The notes under the pieces were generated by a model. It was not told the DNA's origin. It was given only the letters and a program-made list of their open reading frames with translations, and made no database searches. Made by a program: the position numbers and the translations under genes. 34,498 nucleotides of DNA from Phallusia fumigata (Eukaryota; Chordata; Ascidiacea; Phlebobranchia; Ascidiidae). Below are positions 10,201-21,858 of the stretch, piece after piece. Position 1 is the first letter of the stretch. Each line of letters opens with the position of its first letter. The stretch spans positions 1 through 34,498 of the forward strand of contig QXVZ01003875.1 in the NCBI GenBank assembly GCA_008931825.1, written 5' to 3'.

Positions 10201-13200
10201 ACTGCAGTAATAAAAGTGTGCAGTGCCAATCATGCCTCCAAATAAAGAAATTAAGACGTAGCCTCTTGGAACTCAAGCCCTAAGATGAAGAGAATTCTGT
10301 TTTATTTGTATTTATATTTTATTTTCAGGAAGTGGAATACTTGTACCAGTCTACTGTGACCCGTTCATTTTTATTTCGGTGCAACAATTTCGCTACTGTT
10401 AGTTACCTCCTTGTGTCAGACCTCAGCAAGCCCATACGCCAGGTAAAACAACCATTTTTTTGCTTTGCAAATTACAGAGTTTTTAAAACTGAAGTTTATA
10501 AGGCTTTCATGCATTGTGTATGTTTTTTAAAGGCTATGTGGTGGGTCAAGGTACCTTTATGTTTCAGAAAAATTCGGAATATATTTCACTTTTTTTGCAT
10601 AGCTCCGTTGAAGCTTAAAACTGTATTACAGAATGGTTTTAGTGAGATTTTATATTATGACAATTAAATTTTGCAGTGAATGGCAATCAGTGGCAATACC
10701 AAATCCTTTAAATTAGGAGAGGTATACAATTAATGTTTAATTAAAATATAGAAGCTATTATTACAAATTAATGATTTTTGCCCTTAATTAGCCTCTAAGC
10801 ACAATCATTGCTTTTTATAGCTGGTATCAATACCTTCAAATTCCTGTTTGAGCACAGATTTTATCAAAATAGTTGATTACTCAAGTTTAGACTAATTTGT
10901 TGTTCGATATATTCACATAGGCGATTCGAAATAACTACACCGGCGACCTAACTTCAGTGCTTCATGCGATGCACGTCAAAAATCTTCAACAAGATTTACA
11001 AAAAGATAGCAACAAAACTTCTTTAAGCAAAGGTTGGGCAACATGTGTTTGCAAGTGTTTCAATATGTTCCTAAACTTGTGGGATTTTTTGTCAATTTTT
11101 TTTAGCCATTGTTAGCAGATGATTACAGATTGCTCAGGTTATTGTTGCTTGGTTGTTTGTGTTTAGAAATGATGTGATGTCACAGTCACATGTTTGCCAA
11201 ATTAAAAATCCTGTCCCTTTACCCAATAATTCGAATCATACAAAATTGCATGTCCAAAACATTTGGAGAAAATTTTCTTTTTAATTCTGCAAAAACTTGG
11301 GAACAATAACTTACCAAGTATCGTTTAAAAAAGTTTAGGTTGTGTAATCATTTCAAAACAGTGCACCTCATCCTGATTACTATCCATACAAATACATCTA
11401 CAATCTTCAGGGCTGTTGTGCGATGGCTGTACCAACGGTGATATAACGAACCACAATGTCAAGCGGGCAAAATGGACCTCCACAACATCACTGCCAGTTA
11501 AATCCAGTTGTTTCAGTTTTTGTTCAAAATCAAAAGAGGTAGACAGCGACATCGAACAAACTGAACCACAGGAAGCAAACGGACTGCTGAAATCTTGTGC
11601 CATGAACACAGAAACTAATAGTCTTCAGTATAATGGCCATGAAGATAATCAGTTGCATACAGACAACACAAAACGAGAGGTTGTGGACAAGTCCCAGGAT
11701 GTGCTATCATCAGTTTTGTACTGCGAGAAGTGTGGAAAGAAAGTGAACTCACTGTTTCTGCGACAAAAACACACACAAATTTTCAGTGATGTTGATTCAA
11801 GGTATGTGAAGTACTCCTAGTTTGTGTAGAGTTGCAAGAAACATTTATTGTGTTCCAATATGAGCTTGTTATAAAAGGAAATATACATTTATTTTCATAT
11901 TTATGCATATGTATTTATGTTTACATGTGATTTTTAGCGACAAATTAGTCAAGTTTTTCCTTTGTTTAATATGTTGAAAATTAATGCAATTTGCCATATT
12001 GTTGGGCCTTTCTTGATCTCTTTATTTGTACATCATCATGTAAACTTAATATACTACATATGAAATAATAACACAATATTTNTATTTTATCCTAAAAAGA
12101 GTCTTTATTAAACATTTAATCATATATAGATACCAGGCATTGTCTGGTTGCAGATTGAAAAGACAATAAATTGAAAAAAAGCTTAAGGATGTGCATTCTT
12201 GTATAGGTTGACTCTTGCAGATATATTTTGTTTGCATACTAATTGCTTATTCCAAACCATTGTGTCGGTAAAAGATTCCAAAAAAAGACTTTATGCATTT
12301 ATTTAGAGTTTTAGTTAGAGTTCTACTACAGTAAATAAAGTGTGCAGTGCCAATTATGCCTCCAAATAAAGACATGAAGAGACGTAGCCTCTTGGAACTC
12401 AAGCCCTAAGATGAAGAGAATTTTGTTTTATTTGTATTTATATTTTATTTTCAGGNATTAAAAATTGCGGTGCTCGGTACCGAGTACTCGGGTTCTGGCT
12501 CGGTTCGGCCCATCCCTAGTAAAAACCAAACAAACCTAATACAGAATATGCTTTCAACTTCAACTTAGTACATTTTTGTAATTTAAATTTTTGTTCACAT
12601 TTAATGTAATGTTTCATGGAAATTTTTATCCTTGTAAAGTAAAAATTAAATAGATGTTTGTTTTAATGAGTTTACCAAACTTTGATACAAAAATGTTTTT
12701 TTTATTTGAGGCGCAACAGTAAATCATAGCTTTTAATAGTTATTCCAAACTTTGCGAGCATTATTCATTAAGGTCTTCCTAACACAGAGGCTACCAAAAA
12801 CCACTTGATAATTTAATTGAATCAGATTTGAGCCGAGTAACAAATTGGAACAGCCTGTGATCCTCTATAATGTAATATTAACGTGATCCCACAACCTCCT
12901 CAAGATGGCAGGCAACACTTGTATATTGGAAAGGTTTGAGGCTCTAATCCCATCTCACCTTCTCAAGTGGTATTGCTCTAGCTAAGTGCAATCCGATGGG
13001 TTTTCAAAAAAAGTTCAAAAAATTTCCATTTAAAAAAAAAAACTGTTGAAATAAAACAAAATGGACTTTCTTGTTTGGTTTCTTTTGAAACATTTTAACA
13101 CATGAAATGGTTTTGAAGGTATAAAGATGTTAAAACAGGAGGAATGTAGTAAACTTGCTGATGCTGATCTTGGAAATCTTTTATCTGGAAATGATCACAA

Positions 13201-15088
13201 CAGGTGGCTATGAAATATTTTTTAATGTTAGTTTATTATCAGAGAAGTCCCAAAACTACATGAGGTGGACCAAACTTTGCTAAGCATTGCTGATTGTAGT
13301 GTTAGGTTTGTGACCAAATCTGCTGAACAATCCTAATTTATTATGAGGTGAAAGTCACCACAAAACGCTTACTCATTGTAATTGGTGAATTGCGACATAT
13401 GAACTCACCTTTTTGAAAAGCTAATATTTGATAGTTTCAGACTTCTTTATGCAGTGCTTGATATATTGTTACTTCATATAGCCTTACCAACACTAAGTAT
13501 TAACAGGTGGAATCGAATTTGCTGTTAGGTTGTCTGATAACTTCAAATTTGTTAGTATCGCAGCAATGACTGCATAGTAAAATAAGCTTGTAAGGCAAAA
13601 CAAGTATTTCATGACTTGTGACAACAACTTGATATTGATAGGTCGGCGTTAGATGCAGACACATGGGATCATGTACTTGAAATGAATGGACAGTGTGTTG
13701 GAATGACCCTTTCCCCTTGCAACAGGTATTTCACTATATCCTCTACAATCACTGCCTAAGATGCCTGTATATACTGTAATTGTGTTCATTCTCATTGGTT
13801 TAGAAATCGATCATTCTCATTGGTTCAGAAAAATATCTTGCATTCTCATGGAACAAAAATATACTTACATCATGGTTAAAATTAAAACAAAAAAATGTGA
13901 GAAAACAACAGATCTAACATTGCCGGTAGAGCCACAGCCTGCATGGCTCAGTCGCTTGAAGGGTTCAAATTTCGCTGCAGGCTAACTTTTTTACTTTGCA
14001 CCGTGGTGCATAGTGGCCTCTGTAGTATTTTTTTTAAACTTTTAGATATCTGTATGTGAATGTGAGGGAATGGATTGGTAGTTGGGAGGCAATATTACAA
14101 CAAAACAACCGAGCTCCACTGGAATCTCCACAAATATCGACCATGATCAAGATGGTTGTGTTTGATCTTATCACCATGAAAAAAGTGAGTTCAAATTCTA
14201 ATTGCTGCACTGGAGAAATGTGACTCTGCAATCCAATGCCAGATTAGGTTCCGAGGTTAGATTAAAAATGTTTTAAAATATTTCAAACATTTTACAATGA
14301 AAAAAGAATAATAATGCAAGATTTTCAGTTACAACAAATATTTTCTGACCCAATTTGAAGAAGAACTTACAAACTAATTGCGATCTCTATTTAACGTCAG
14401 GTTTCAACAATGCTCGGACACAGCGCTGTTAGTGATGTTTTCTTTCTTCATTTAAGCACCAATGATCTTTATGTGGCCAGGTACCAACATTATATGGAAA
14501 CTAAGTAGGATCAGTTAAATTTGGTTATTTGTCACAATGAGTTACAATGTGTGAAATGTGTGTGTTTCATTTATAATAACATAAATATCCCATGTTAAAT
14601 TTTGTCAGCTAAAAGTTGATTTGACTAAAACTGTTGAAGTCATTCACAAAAAAGATGTTCAAAATATATGCATATTTGGCGCTGTCAGTATCTGATGAAA
14701 AGAGTGCTGGCAATAAGGTTTAAAAGACAGAGAAATATAAACATTTATGCAGGCACTAATACAAAGCCTAAGTCTTCACTTGCCACACAGAAAAGTGCTT
14801 TTACTATCACCTTCTATGGACCGAAATTGATTTGTTTAAATCTGAATTGTTTAGTTTAAGGAAGTGTTGACACATCTTTTCATGACAAAACTGTATTATA
14901 TGTGCAGTGGTTCAGAAGATTCTCGTGGTTATATATGGGATCGGCATTACAATACGTCAGTGTCATCATTACCGCATGATGATGTCGTAAATTGTGTCGC
15001 TGTGAACCCTCGTGACCCTTCGATGGCGGTATCAGTCAGCGATGACAAGACAATTAAAATCTGGAGATCCAAGGCTTTTCACAGGTAA
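7213..15088 (+). CDS. FBXW5: F-box/WD-repeat protein 5 (SCF/CRL4 substrate receptor)
   Basis: The exons found are 7213-7345, 7479-7583, 7880-8037, 8380-8583, 9305-9439, 10329-10442, 10921-11032, 11411-11801, 13119-13203, 13642-13725, 14046-14184, 14401-14480 and 14908-15088. F-box proteins recruit targets to SCF ubiquitin ligases, and FBXW5 is also a DDB1-CUL4 receptor (known for SASS6 and TSC2). The N-terminus carries the F-box (LPEDVLLQIFQLL...CWRWKSISE). WD repeats follow: HTDEVLHVAFSHNGMMFSTC, YTQLSQFSPSDTQLL, GMTLSPCNRYLYVN, GSEDSRGYIWDRHYN and SDDKTIKIWR. The last parts are very close in order to vertebrate FBXW5. Exon 11411-11801 is a long polar insert. Between 11801 (phase 2) and 13119 (phase 1) a short exon of about 50 nt is missing; without it the frame does not join. 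The donor at 7583 would be GC; a GT donor at 7632 is also in frame. About 656 residues, if repaired by the missing exon. Confidence 0.9.
8584..10328. other. Introns 4 and 5 of FBXW5, no other gene seen
   Basis: AT-rich intronic sequence on either side of exon 9305-9439. I see no RNA gene or conserved coding segment. The 3' end of the second intron (about 10027-10328) is the stretch that recurs at 12088-12455. Confidence 0.6.
10027..10329. repeat. FBXW5 intron 5 segment, duplicated at 12088-12455
   Basis: This segment, from atcctataaagag to the acceptor tattttcagg, is the original context because exon 10329-10442 follows directly. The other copy differs by scattered substitutions and a 60-bp insertion. 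Confidence 0.8.
12082..12456. repeat. Misplaced copy of the intron 5 end, bounded by N bases
   Basis: An N at 12082 and an N at 12456 enclose a copy of 10027-10329. It stops just after tattttcagg, at the point where the copied exon would begin, and is followed by unrelated sequence. It holds an extra stretch of about 60 bp (12184-12244). Flanking Ns and allele-like differences suggest a misassembled second haplotype. The expected short FBXW5 exon is missing from this same interval. Confidence 0.75.
12457..12518. mobile_element. Terminal fragment of a hAT-like element
   Basis: On the minus strand the fragment reads CTAGGGATGGGCCGAACCGA followed by GAGCC- and CGAGTACTCGG-rich sequence. Ends of the type AGGGATGGGC with GAACC repeats are common in animal hAT elements. 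Only one end is present, cut off by the N at 12456. Confidence 0.45.
13925..13985 (+). mobile_element. Possible tRNA-derived SINE remnant in FBXW5 intron
   Basis: It contains tggctcagtcg, similar to a pol III A box, and gggttcaaattt, similar to a B box. They are only about 10 bases apart, much closer than in a tRNA. The flanks (cagcctgca and tgcaggct) form an inverted repeat. A decayed or internally deleted SINE is the best guess. Confidence 0.3.
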
Positions 15089-15277
15089 ATGAAAAATTTT
15101 GGAAGAGTGTTGCTTCTTGTCTATAGCTGTATGAATGAATTTTAAGACTAAATACATNAATAAGAACACAACAATCAACAATAACTCAAAACAAAACGTT
15201 CTAATCACAGTGTTAAAACTGGGCAGTATAAATGAAGTCGCATGAAAGTTCCTAGTTTGGGAGACTATTCAGGCATA

Positions 15278-15301
15278 TTTATTCACAATTCGGACAATAA
15301 A
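15278..15301. terminator. Overlapping poly(A) signals of FBXW5 and HINFP
   Basis: AATAAA at 15296-15301 on the plus strand lies 208 nt after the FBXW5 stop. TTTATT at 15278-15283 is AATAAA on the minus strand, about 110 nt after the HINFP stop. If both are used, the two mRNA 3' ends overlap by some tens of bases. Confidence 0.5.
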
Positions 15302-15392
15302 TTTGCAGCACATTTTTTTGTAACTGACCTGGCTCGAAAGCTCTTTATAGTTCTAGCTCAGAGCCCCCAAGCCTAACGATGGCTCTGATCAC

Positions 15393-18300
15393 TCATTCTA
15401 CATCAGAAAAATCACCGACGCTCACTAAACAGTATGACACTAAGCTCTCTTTTTCATTTCCCTTGACCAAATAAAAATCATTTCCTTCAACTTCAACGCG
15501 AATAGGCTTTCCATTCTCATCTCGTGCCAAAACTCCATCATCCAAGTTTAAAACGACTTCTGTTGGAGATTTGCTTCGCTTTTGGTTGGAAACTTCTGAG
15601 GTAGATTCTTGGTCATTGTTGGATGTAGTTGGGTCTGGGGATTTTATGGGGCTGGTACTGGGTGACTGCAACTTGGGTTTCTTTGGTGAAGGAGACTTGC
15701 TGCTGTTTGCTTGCGTCTTTTCGAGGGGCTCACCTAAAAAATTGGCTGTTTAGTTGTTTATCAAACACAGATAAAGGACTGATTTGAAGCTAAACACATA
15801 TGCAACAATAGTTTGGATTTGGCTGCCATGGCAACAGGACAGTCCTTAATAGATCCCCATAAGTTTGGGCAGAATGAAACTTATATGGTACCAATTGTTA
15901 GCATAAATGCCTTTGCCTGGTTTCCAATTTTTTATCTTCTCTCTTATGAAAAGAGTGAACAATGCCGAAAGACATTGTTTGTTCAAAACAGTGCATGGAA
16001 CGTTATGCTTGGCTCTTATGCAAATTCCTGGGATTGGCTTAAGGTCATTTAGGCCAAGACAGGATCAGAACCCACAATCTTTGAAGCACAAGGCAGTCAT
16101 GCTAATCACTCCACTGTGTTGGCTGCCAAAATGCAATTGCAGAAACTTAACAACTTGCCTTCATTTTGAACTGCACTTTCTTGGCCGGTTTCACTGAAAC
16201 ATACAAAATTTGTTTACTGAATTGAAATGTTTTTTGCATTAGTTGGTACTCCTAATTTGGTAAAACAGACATTGTTTTTATTCACTCCATGTGCTTAGTA
16301 TTACAAATATACAAATATTTCTATTTGTTTTCTTCATCACACAACAATTTTACCCATTTGTGACAAAATCCACGAGACTTTGATGAAATTGGTTAGATAT
16401 TGTAGATTTTTGCTTTTGGGGTCTCTTCGCTGGTTTCAATATTTCTAAACACACATGACACAAAACCATAAAATACTGTTGAACTCACTACAAGTAAGTT
16501 AAGTGGTTGCTTTTACTTTTGTTTTTCTGCTTGGATGAGGCAGCTCGTGTAACTCTTTTAACAGGTGAAGAATTGCTAAAATTTTTCCGCTTTCGCAAAG
16601 TTCTGGTTTTGGATTGGTGTTGACTTCCAGTTTCAGGCCTAAATGCAAGAAAAGACAATAATGTCTACACACACCAATATTAGCAAATTCAGATGTACTA
16701 AAATTCTTGATTTACAGTTTGAACTGACTTAATACATAAAGCCAAAACTCCCCTATGAAAATTTAGTTTATAAACTGTATGTTTATGTTATTATGTTAAG
16801 AAGTGAAACTCAGCACTTCTAAATGATAAACATTTTGGCCTTAATATTCATCACTACACTAGTTCATCACTAGTTCATATTCATCACATCACTAAGTCAT
16901 TTTTTTAATACAAAATTCCCCCAGGATTGGGAATGCTTGCATTTGCCAAACTCAAACAAAATCTTGCCCCTTTTACATTATCATTTAAACTAAATACAAC
17001 AACTAAACAAATATTGGGTTGTTTTACGTTGTGGTGTCTTGATCATCAACTAGTAGTTGCTCCGTAAGCTCGACACTTTCAAATCGAAAGGTTTGCAGTC
17101 TAAACAAATGGTCATCGCATTCTTTGTACCTGCATATGTGTACAAGCAAAAAGAAAGTGTGTTTGGATAAAAACTAGTTGATAGCATGCAACAGCTAAGC
17201 AGAGACTTTGAACTGCAGACAAAAAAGATGGAAACAAAAGTTACATTATCAGTTTTGCTTGCACTCAATAAAAACCTCAAACAAACATTTGGCTAAAGTG
17301 TTTTATAAGTGCTGAAAGAAACATTAAACATAATAGAAGTGCAAGATACCTTGCATTTAAGGAACCAAGGACCAAATGCAATGTACAAACAAAATCAATT
17401 TCTTATTAGTATGACCAGAAGCCTTAATGTCATTACAGCAACGAAAACAATGTTTACTTGAATCTTGTGTGTCCTGGAGGCCAATGAAAGCTGTGAGCAC
17501 TTCGTAGATGGTTTGTCAGTTGATGGCCAACTCCATATTTCTTGTCACACAAGTGGCAGGCATAGCATTTGTTCCTGCCTTCCTACACAGACATTAAAAC
17601 TGATGTAGGATAATTGTTCTGGTTTGCTCATTAGGCATAAAAATGTGTCTACATGAACAGTTATAGTAAATCTTAATTTCCACATTTTTGGAAATTGCCA
17701 ACATGAAACTAAATTATTCTATTGTAAACCATCAAGTTGATCTGAGTTAACACCACCACTAATACATGCCCAGCACATGGGAGTTTTAGTCTTACAAGAT
17801 GTTTGGTTCTAAAATGGTATCGGAGATTCTGTAAAGATCGGACAGCATAGTCACAACCGGCGACATGGCATTTGTATGACAAGTCTCGTCGATGGAAACC
17901 CATGTGCACTTGTAAGTCATATGAAGCTTTCGACCTAAAAATGAACAGATATGATTTTTTTACCTTTATTGTCACAATGGAATTGAGGAGATATTTGAAC
18001 CAAATCTTTAGGTGAGGGTAACTGATTTATGCAGCTTTTAGGCATTTTTCAGCGTGCCCAGCTTATGTTAAGGCACATCCTCAATTGATATGCCAAAAAC
18101 TACAGTGCACAGTCTCTAATAAAGCCAGAATGAATTCTGTTTCAGCTTACATACATTGGACAACTTATTGTAAAGTTTGGCCAAACCCAAAACCAAATGA
18201 CTTACATCATGATTACGTAAACCATACTTAACTGTGTGTTAATTTCAATTAGCAGTATATACATATTTTGACGGGTAAGTATTACAAGATTTATTAAAAG

Positions 18301-20267
18301 TGCAGAAGAATAATTGTTGTAATACTTAATAATCTATGTACCTGTAGGGGCAAAACTGACAAGCGAATGGTCGTTCATCTGAGTGTTTGTATCGTATATG
18401 ATGTTTGAGCGCAGATGGGTTTGGACAGGTCATTGCACATTTCGGGCACTTGTAATGGTTCACTGTTTGCAAAAAATGTTAGTACGGAGACACACCAAAT
18501 GTCAAAAACTGTAACTGTAGATTTTGTTACCATGGTGTCGCATGTGATCCTTCAACAAACGTTCACTCGCAAATGTCCGGGAACAGTGTGTACATTGAAA
18601 GCAATGACCTGAAATACACATGGTTTCTAAGTAGTGTTTGTTTCAGATTTACATGCCTAAGTCACTAAGGCTTTCTAATGTGATTATTGACATAAAATCT
18701 AAAGCAATTGACAAATTCGCCATAGCTTTGTAAATCTTGACAAAAATAAAAGATGGTTCTGTAATAAGCAACTTACTTTCAACGCTTATTTGTCTGCTGA
18801 GGTGATCAGCATACTTCGTTTTGTTGACATACAAGTTTCCACACCAAGGACATGCATAAGCGCGTTCCTTGGTGTGTGTGCGGAGATGTTCTCGCAACTT
18901 GTACTTGGCCGCACTTTTCCGGAGTGGGTTTGCCAACTCATAACTATATGTGCAACCTGAAATTGAGGCTCAATATTAGGGCACGGCAACATCATAAAAG
19001 AATTGGATGGCAATTAATGCAACAAGACAGAAGAACCAAAACATTCACCTTGCCAGAATTCACAGGTCGTGGTGAAAAGATGTAAGAAAGCAAAACATAA
19101 AGAAACCCAAGAACATACATACCTTCCCAGTGACAAACAAAACCTCTTTGTTTGTTTGGTAGCATTTCATCATCAGTGATATGGTCATAAACATGCATAT
19201 AAAATTGGTCGGGAATGTCACAAACCTGTTGAGATTTAAACATTTATGTATCTGCTGATCATATGTGGAACTCATTATTATTGATGACTTTTCAAATCAT
19301 TAATGATTTGATACTTGTTTAACTATTAGGGACTGGGTCAGGCAAACTTTTATGTCAAGGGCAGGCAATGTATGAAAGATATTGGAATGTTAGAAGCAAT
19401 GTTTATTATCATGTAATAAGTAATGCTTTCTAAATTAAAGAAAAGAAATTGAAATAGCGTATATCCTAATTTGAGCCAGATTATAAAGACACCACTGCAT
19501 GTAGCATAAAACTCAAGTTTAGTTAATTTCTAAACCAAGTAGACCAACTACAGACATAATTTGCATGTCAGTTCATCTGAAACTTCTTGCAGTGGAGTGT
19601 TTAGTACTACTGGCACAAAAAGGTTCTTAAGCATGAACAAACCATGTCACAGTTTTCCCAGCCACAGTGAAACCCCTCTGGTAGTTCTGGAATAACATTG
19701 CGATTGTGTAATGCCCGACACTGACCCAACTGTTCCTGTTGGTTGCATAACATACCCCACCATTTCAACTGAAAAATATAAAAATATTCTAAGTAAATTA
19801 GTAATTGGGGTTATGTGACAAAAAAACTCAAACATTCCAGCCAGATTGACATACAAGTAAAGTAACCTTGACCCATGAAATCACAGGCAATTAGCAGAAA
19901 AGCTGTTTAAATAAAGGCGGTGTAAATGACATAAAACTACACTACATACCTTTGTATGGTAACCATGAAAATAAAGGTGTCTAAGTAAATCTTCTTTGTC
20001 AGTTGTAAAATAGGCACACTCAATCCAACGGCACCCAAGTTCGAAACCTACAAAACAACAATATTTTAGTAGTTATCATACATACCTTTAAGCAACGTAG
20101 GGTTTGTGTTTACCTTCAAACTGTGTTGTTCCAATGTCCTGGTTGTAATGTGCCTCTAAATGAAGATAAAACTTTCCTAAATCGTCAAATACAATTCCAC
20201 AACCTCCCCATTCACATTGTAAGTGCAATTCATCAAATTTTACCGATTTGCGTCCACTTTTACCCAT
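15393..20267 (-). CDS. HINFP: Histone H4 transcription factor, multi-C2H2 zinc finger (12 exons)
   Basis: The exons are 20114-20267, 19950-20048, 19643-19768, 19123-19225, 18777-18956, 18531-18608, 18342-18462, 17796-17934, 17458-17582, 17028-17129, 16517-16638 and 15393-15733. HINFP binds H4 gene promoters and drives their S-phase transcription with NPAT. About ten C2H2-type fingers run through most of the protein: [40 protein letters not shown] (last His replaced, as in the vertebrate protein), [26 protein letters not shown] and YACHLC. Family landmarks [26 protein letters not shown] and [16 protein letters not shown] confirm it. The tail is Ser/Pro/Lys-rich and ends with an acidic VVLNLDDG segment. 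All phases agree except exon 1 to exon 2, where one base is in excess (total 1690 nt, about 562 residues). The start codon lies 13 nt after a 3' splice-like site. Confidence 0.92.
16052..16128 (-). mobile_element. tRNA-derived SINE-like element in HINFP intron 11
   Basis: The minus strand reads a tRNA-like unit of about 70 bases. It has an A-box-like CAACACAGTGG, a good B box GGTTCTGATCC (complement of 16062-16072) 38 nt later, and ends GCCAACA / TCTTGGC that pair at 6 of 7 positions as an acceptor stem would. The anticodon stem is poor, so a tRNA-derived SINE is more likely than a working tRNA gene. Confidence 0.5.
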
Positions 20268-20600
20268 AATGACTAAGTTACTGTGAGAAATTTAGTTCCT
20301 AAAATTAGAAAAAACATTGGGCCTTGTTTAAACGCACATATATCTTATTTTTTTGCAACGAAACTTATTTTTTATGACGAAACCGGCACGAATGCCAAAT
20401 CTGAGATCAAATACTTCGGAAAAACGCAATATCTCCCGCCAAGGAAAGCCAAAATAGATTTCCCAAAGAATACCCCGCGTAAAGAAAAAAAATCCTTTTT
20501 TCGTCGTTATGCTGGGTTGAGGCCAGATGTTTTGTTAAACACGTGGTTAACGAGACTACAGATCAAAACATTGATTGAAAAGTTGTCGTGTTTGGAAGTT
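20268..20600. promoter_or_regulatory. Shared HINFP-DUS4L head-to-head promoter region
   Basis: Only 333 bp separate the HINFP start codon (20267, minus) from the conserved DUS4L start (20601, plus), so the promoters must be shared or overlap the gene bodies. The minus strand has actaaatttctcacag ending 13 nt before the HINFP ATG, a good 3' splice or spliced-leader acceptor. The whole region is open in the DUS4L frame from an ATG at 20283, which would add 106 basic residues. I see no TATA or CCAAT box. Confidence 0.6.
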
Positions 20601-21858
20601 ATGGAAGACTTTGACAAGGCTGCAGTTACTCCATGCGATATAGTCGAACTTTTAAAAAGCAAACAGCCTGTTAAAGTTTGCGCCCCAATGGTGCGTTATT
20701 CGAAATTAGCGTTTAGAACTTTAGTACGCAAATATGGATGTGATTTAGCGTACACGCCGATGATTGTGTCAAGTTCATTTATAAAATCGAAATCTTGTCG
20801 AGACGTGGAGTTCACCACCAACGCGAACGACCAACCGCTGGTGGTGCAGTTTGCAGCAAATAGCGCAGAAGATTTTGCCAAAGCAACGGAATTAGTTTAT
20901 CCCTATTGTGACGGAGTTTGTCTGAACTGTGGCTGCCCGCAGAGATGGGCAATGGCTGAAGGTTACGGCGCCAAACTGCTGCAGGATCCAGAACGTCTTG
21001 CTGCATTTGTAAAATGTGCAAGAAACCGAATTTCCAACTCAACTTTTTCGATATCAGTAAAGATCCGACTTCATAAAGACATTAAATGGACAATTTCACT
21101 TTGCAAGTCCTTGGAAAAGAGTGGAGTGAGTTATATTTCTATACATGGAAGGACCACAGCAGAGCGTTATCAGCCTGTACATTATGATGAAATAAAACTC
21201 ATCAAGGATTCAGTTTCAATTCCTATAGTTGCTAATGGCGACATCACCACTATGCAGGACGTTCAAAAAATCCATCACATGACAGGTTACTGATCCTTCA
21301 TGGAAAGTTTTGAAATAATAAATCTGTTTCAGTTATTAATTTTATGGGGTAGCGTAACAGTTTAAACTTTACAACGCTTATATAGATGCTTAAAATGGCA
21401 AAATATGGCAAAGTATATCATGTGGGGATTTTAATATGCCCTATCAACTTTTTTAAGTACTGTATGCCTTGAACTTATTTTGCTTTTAAATTTAGCGCCA
21501 CAAAATCTTTCTATTACATATCGTGTAGGCTAACAAACTTACCCTTTTCCAATAATACTGGCTATGTATTAAAACAGCTGCATTGGTAATTTTTTTTTCA
21601 GGGGCAGATGGTGTAATGGCTGCACGAGGAATTCTTTCGAACCCTTCGATGTACAGTGGCTTCCAACAAACTCCAATCGAATGTGTAAAAGATTGGGTTG
21701 ATATTTCCCTGAACCTTGGGACTTCATTTACTTGCTTTCATAACCACTTGATCTACATGTTGGAAAAAGTAACTTCAAAACCAGAAAAAAGAATTTTCAA
21801 CTCCCTGCAAAGCACTCCTGCTGTTTTAGAGTATTTAGATAAATTTCTGACTGTCTGA
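20601..21858 (+). CDS. DUS4L: tRNA-dihydrouridine synthase 4-like
   Basis: Two exons, 20601-21285 and 21602-21858 (gtta...ttttttcag intron of 316 bp), give 313 residues, close to the usual length of vertebrate DUS4L. The enzyme reduces uridine in the D-loop of tRNA with FMN and NAD(P)H. The FMN-barrel start VKVCAPMVRYSKLAFRTL (about 24-41), the catalytic-Cys motif NCGCPQRWAMAEG (Cys about 112), VKIRLH, SIHGRT and ANGDI are all present. The end GVMAARGILSNP...FHNHLIYMLEK matches the family. One oddity is that the usual acidic residue before NCGCP (DINCGCP) is Cys-Leu here. The start at 20601 is chosen because similarity begins there; an in-frame ATG at 20283 is possible. It is head-to-head with HINFP and 254 bp before the aminotransferase-TtcA gene. 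Confidence 0.93.

Noticed and set aside
12890..12990. Possible tRNA-like element (tggcaggcaac ... ggctctaatcc)
   Set aside because: A and B boxes are both imperfect and no stems pair convincingly.
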